Shown piece by piece: positions 42,991 to 64,000 of a stretch of DNA of 64,000 nucleotides. This DNA comes from Rhyacichthys aspro. Taxonomy: Eukaryota > Chordata > Actinopteri > Gobiiformes > Rhyacichthyidae. Location of the stretch: contig CM072159.1 in assembly GCA_036850595.1 (NCBI GenBank), positions 1,230,529 through 1,294,528 of the forward strand, read 5' to 3'. Every line of letters begins with the position of its first letter. Within the stretch, counting starts at the first letter, position 1. The translations under genes and the position numbers were made by a program. The notes beneath the pieces are model-generated. The model did no database searches. It was not told where the DNA came from and was given only the letters and a program-made list of their open reading frames with translations.

Positions 42991-43832
42991 ACAATGTGTT
43001 TGAGATGTATTACCTTGTCGACATGTTTTGGCTGCTATCTGCGAGCCATCTTCAGACCGGTCTTGGTGGTGTCGTGCCTCTTTTCAGCTACTTCCTGACG
43101 TGTGGTCAGCTTGATGCGCAAACTGACCACGCCTCCTGTCGCCCGATGGTCTCTGGAGGAGGGTGTCCCAGGAGTGCGATAGGAGGAAGGCTCCGTCATC
43201 ACGGTTGATGTTGTTGGTGCTTCTCTTTCTGATCTCAATCGACTCTTTTGGTTCTCTTTTCTGCTTTCCCTTTTTTGTCCTGGTGAGTCTTCCAGATGTC
43301 TCTTTCTCATATTCTTTTTGATGTTTTTTTCTGATGTGGAATGCCCGTCCTGTTTCCCCTATGTATGATTTTCCACATGATTTGCATTGTATTTCATATA
43401 TTGTGTTGCATTTTTGTTCTTGAGGAATTTTGTTCTTTAGGTGTACTAATATTTGACGGAGTTTTTGGTTTAGTTTGACTACTGTAATGATGTTGTATTT
43501 TTTCAGGGCCCTCTGAATGGGATCTGTGATGCCTCTAATATATGGAAGTGTGACGATATTTGTGTGCTTAGTCTGCCCCCTGCTGGTCTGTTGTCTTTTT
43601 CCTGTTCCGCTTATTGTTTTTGTTTAAGACCTGTTGCTTGCCTTTATTTATTGCCCAATTTGGATATTGACATTGTTTAACAGGAGGCGTGGTTAGTTTG
43701 CGCACCAAGCTGACCATGCCTCAGGAAGTAGCTGAAAAGAGGCATGTCACCACCAAGACCGGTGACAGTTCTGAAGATGGCTCGCAGATAGCAGCCGAAA
43801 CATGTCGACAAGGTAATACTCAAACACATTGT
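42991..43832 (-). mobile_element. Penelope-like element fragment flanked by inverted repeats
   Basis: The outer ~150 bp are inverted copies (42991-43139 and 43680-43832, sharing TACCTTGTCGACATGTTT / AAACATGTCGACAAGGTA and the CAGGAGGCGTGG / CCACGCCTCCTG block). Between them, on -, is a GIY-YIG-type segment: CNTIYEIQCKSCGKSYIGET then GRAFHIRKKHQKEYEKE. Such inverted terminal arrangements are known for Penelope-like elements. RT is absent. Confidence 0.75.
43140..43600 (-). pseudogene. GIY-YIG endonuclease domain of a Penelope-like element
   Basis: On -, PYIRGITDPIQRALKKYNII precedes a Cys-rich segment IYEIQCKSCGKSYIGETGR, the GIY-YIG core with the CxxC typical of these elements, then basic sequence. 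It lacks the RT half. Confidence 0.7.
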
Positions 43833-44290
43833 CTCTCTTGTGGAGAGGTAGTAAGGTAGACAAGTATAAAGGCTATGAATCAGGTGGTCACATGATTAAT
43901 CCAATATGGCGGATTTCCCTGTTGGTTAGGGGGCGTGGCCACAACATAATTTTTTTGATTGTCTCAGGATGGTGCATGTAGGGTTGTGGTTTAGTCCTGG
44001 TTTAATTCTGAGCTAGAGTTTTAATTCTGTCTTTATTGCTGCTAACAAGAAGGCTTTGTATTGAGTCTTTTGAGTTGTTTCTCTCTTTGCTTTGGCATAG
44101 CCCTGGTTTGTCCCTAATTAGATCCAGTTTAGTTTTTAGTTAGTCCTAGTCTAAATCTTAATTTAGTCCTGGTTTAATTGTTATTTTCCTACTCCATTAC
44201 AATTATACATCTGTGAAACTTAATAATAATAATAATAATAAAAAATACCAAACATTTTTTAATGTGGCCTTTGGTTTTTATTAACAAGCA
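43833..44290. other. flank with (TAA)n; candidate downstream end of ATP8B1
   Basis: Contains GGTTTAGTCCTGGTTTAAT-type repeats and (TAA)n at 44221-44241. On the - strand an AATAAA (TTTATT on + at about 44276-44281) could end the ATP8B1 transcript. Confidence 0.3.
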
Positions 44291-46000
44291 GATCATTTGA
44301 TCAAAATATCATATGACAAATATATATCCCATTCTTCAAGTCAAAAGCATACAGTAACAATATCCAGACAGTAACAGTCAGACCAGTTTGGCAATATCAA
44401 CACAAACACACACATACTAATTATAACTCATAAGCCCTTAAATGTGTGAATATTAAAAGCGCAAAATATAATTTATGGAAGACAAACTTTTAACAGCAGA
44501 TTAAATAAGTGATTAAAACATCTGTCTATATGGGCATTGATAGAAACGCAAAACACAAAAAAAGCACTCATTACAATTGAATCACACTTAACAATAACCA
44601 ACTTGCATAGACAGGCATTGCTTTCTGCCTCAGAAACATTAAAAGAACACTTAGAGAATTTGTATGAGACGGAGACAGAGAATAGTGGAATGAGGAACAG
44701 GTGTAGGACAAAAAAAGTTCTGCTCTCATTTTCCTGAATTAAATTTAAATTAAAAGATGGATTTTGAGAGATTTTTTGTCAAGAAATTGTCCAAGTTGGA
44801 CTCCCAACACTAGATGTTTATGGATAAAAATATGTGCGAAGACAAATAATATGTGACTAACCTTTAAGCCAGCACAGATTTTGTAAAACAGCATGATATG
44901 GGAGAAAAAAATAGTGATGTCTGAACAATCAATTAAATGGAAAGTGAACTATAGCAGAATACAGTTATCAGTACTTTGATGTCTCAAAATATTATATGAG
45001 GGAATCTGATGGAACAATCCTTAGTAGATTGGCATGGCTCATTTTCATTTTCAACTACTCTGTAATTTTATAGGCAGTCTTCTCATTCAAACACATTATC
45101 ACCATTAAAAATCTTAAGTTTTACACTATTTTAATAACATCTCAGATGAGCATCTTGATTTGGATAAAACTTCTAAGTGTCCCTTCACATTAAACTAGTA
45201 CAACAAAAGATTTTCAGTTAAAAATCCTGAGATAAACAACATTACATACTCCCACAGTGCCGCTGTGTGGCTCATCTTCGGTGAGTGTTTTAAGGGGCTT
45301 CAATAACTGCTCATTTTACAAGACCTGTGTTGAATTAATGATAAAAACAGCAGCCCACTTCTGATTTTAAATCTAAGAAGCGCTTGTTTTTTTCTACACT
45401 TTGTCCACCTTCAGTGCTGTGAGCCTTCATTCTGTCATACTAGATCTATGATCATTTTAGACAGGTTCCCATGATTAGAATTCTTAAATTTAAGTTATTG
45501 CTTCTATGGCTCCAGATTAAATTTAGAAATCAGAAAAGTGTAGTGTAAAATGTAGGCCAAAAAAAAAAGAAAAAAAAAAAAGAGGAGCATTTATGTCAAG
45601 CCTTTTGTGCAGTTAAATTGTGTCAGGTCAGTTTTTACCTTCATAAATCAACCATATAAACAAGCTTGCTTTGTGTGCCAAAAACTTGCTTTTTATGGAT
45701 GGTTATGGCCCCTTTGCTTTGAGGTCTTTTTTAACTTTGTGTGCCATAATTTGCGTTGTTGCATTATTCCCATATTTCTTAAAATTTTATGTTTCATATT
45801 TTATTTAGACCAGATAAAATTTTGCAGTTTCTGCACCTTTTGTATCAAACCAGCAAAAGTAAACCTTTCAGTCTTTTTTTCAGTTTTGTTTCAATTCAGC
45901 AACATTTCAGAGCTTCCAAAACCAACTAAAAACCGTATGCAGCAGAAACTCAGTGCATTTTAGGCTTCTTGAATGCTCCAGTGCTCTGATCCTGACGTGT
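44282..46000 (-). other. putative long 3' UTR of ATP8B1
   Basis: 1.7 kb of AT-rich sequence without recognised transposons, directly after the ATP8B1 stop. The chance frames 45607-45963 and 44537-44737 (+) have no known motif. The extent is inferred from the lack of other features and a possible signal near 44276. Confidence 0.35.
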
Positions 46001-63582
<17,582 letters not shown>

Positions 63583-64000
63583 CTTAAACAAGGACAAACA
63601 GAAGCTTCTTTAATTAAAAGACAGAGAAAAGTTCAGATGAAATGATTGCACAGTTGCAATGTTAGTATATATGAGATCTCAAACATCTGATGCCACTTTT
63701 GCTACTTGAGAGTAAAGTTGGGACACTGTAAAATGTTAAAAAAAACAGAATGCAATCCAATTTTTATTCTCTGTATGTATGTATGTATGTATGTATGTAT
63801 GTATGCATGCATGTATGTATGTATGTATGTATGTATGTATGGATGGATGGATGGATTTTTCACAGCACTGTATATTTACTGCATTTAACCATTATAACAT
63901 TATTTTATATTATTTATTTTATACAGAAAAACATCTCTCATCAACTCTCATCTCTGGGAGTATGGGGACCAGGGCCCTCTGTGAAGGGATGTCCAGTCCT
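63583..64000 (-). other. atp8b1 intron reaching the window edge
   Basis: No further exon is recognised. The preceding exon, expected to end just before the VRCPDG codons, is not in the window. Confidence 0.6.
63772..63855. repeat. (ATGT)n microsatellite with ATGG end
   Basis: About 17 ATGT-type units, with two GCATGC interruptions and four final GGAT units. Confidence 0.95.

Overview
This is a stretch of vertebrate nuclear genome, almost certainly from a ray-finned fish (teleost). It has long GT-AG introns and two recognisable vertebrate genes, buried in the transposon mix typical of teleosts: Tc1, hAT, PIF/Harbinger, V-SINE (DANA/Mermaid type), L2 LINEs, Penelope-like, Ty3/gypsy and BEL/Pao. 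Nothing bacterial, no CRISPR array and no operon is present.

Genes. (1) At the left edge, on +, two coding exons (539-884 and 9279-9569) are phase-compatible. They probably form the 3' end of one unrecognised gene for a very charged, Ser/Glu/Lys-rich, probably nuclear protein; a polyadenylation signal follows at 9985. (2) A complete three-exon THAP1 gene lies on + (12210-12280, 12883-13075, 14830-15102). It encodes 178 residues with an intact C2CH THAP zinc finger, an HCF-1-binding DHNY motif and a C-terminal coiled coil, but lacks the C-terminal tail of human THAP1. (3) The 3' half of ATP8B1 (P4-ATPase lipid flippase) lies on -. Thirteen exons from 63582 down to the stop at 46001 encode 645 residues in one uninterrupted frame; the 5' exons lie beyond the right edge.

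Mobile DNA by region. 2117-5980: a Tc1 element with ~185-bp inverted repeats that holds a second Tc1 relic, itself split by a 355-bp solo LTR with a TAATG duplication. 6.2-8.6 kb: Penelope-like element (-). 15506-15971: hAT MITE. 17.4-18.1 kb: endogenous-retrovirus RNase H fragment and Tc1 fragment. 18.3-19.9 kb: L2 LINE (-). 23771-27620: PIF/Harbinger element with opposed Myb-like and transposase genes and a SINE inside. 28.0-30.8 kb: BED-finger hAT element (-). 31.4-33.2 kb: Ty3/gypsy relic (-). 34.3-42.3 kb: a second Ty3/gypsy relic (+) split by a young BEL/Pao element at 34699-41288, whose 356-bp LTRs differ at only two positions. 42991-43832: Penelope fragment between inverted repeats. 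The ATP8B1 introns hold a BED hAT relic, a long-TIR element, a tRNA-derived SINE, Tc1 and L2 pieces, a piggyBac-like MITE inside an L2, and a second hAT MITE.

I found no convincing new biological system. The observations most worth checking are a 22-bp perfect hairpin inside the Harbinger Myb gene, a very recent BEL/Pao insertion with a corrupted homopolymer patch, a shortened THAP1, a CCAAT-CCAAT-TATA array inside an ATP8B1 intron, and several layered insertions that can be ordered in time from their target-site duplications. All calls come from reading the sequence and from recalled family knowledge; no database search was run.
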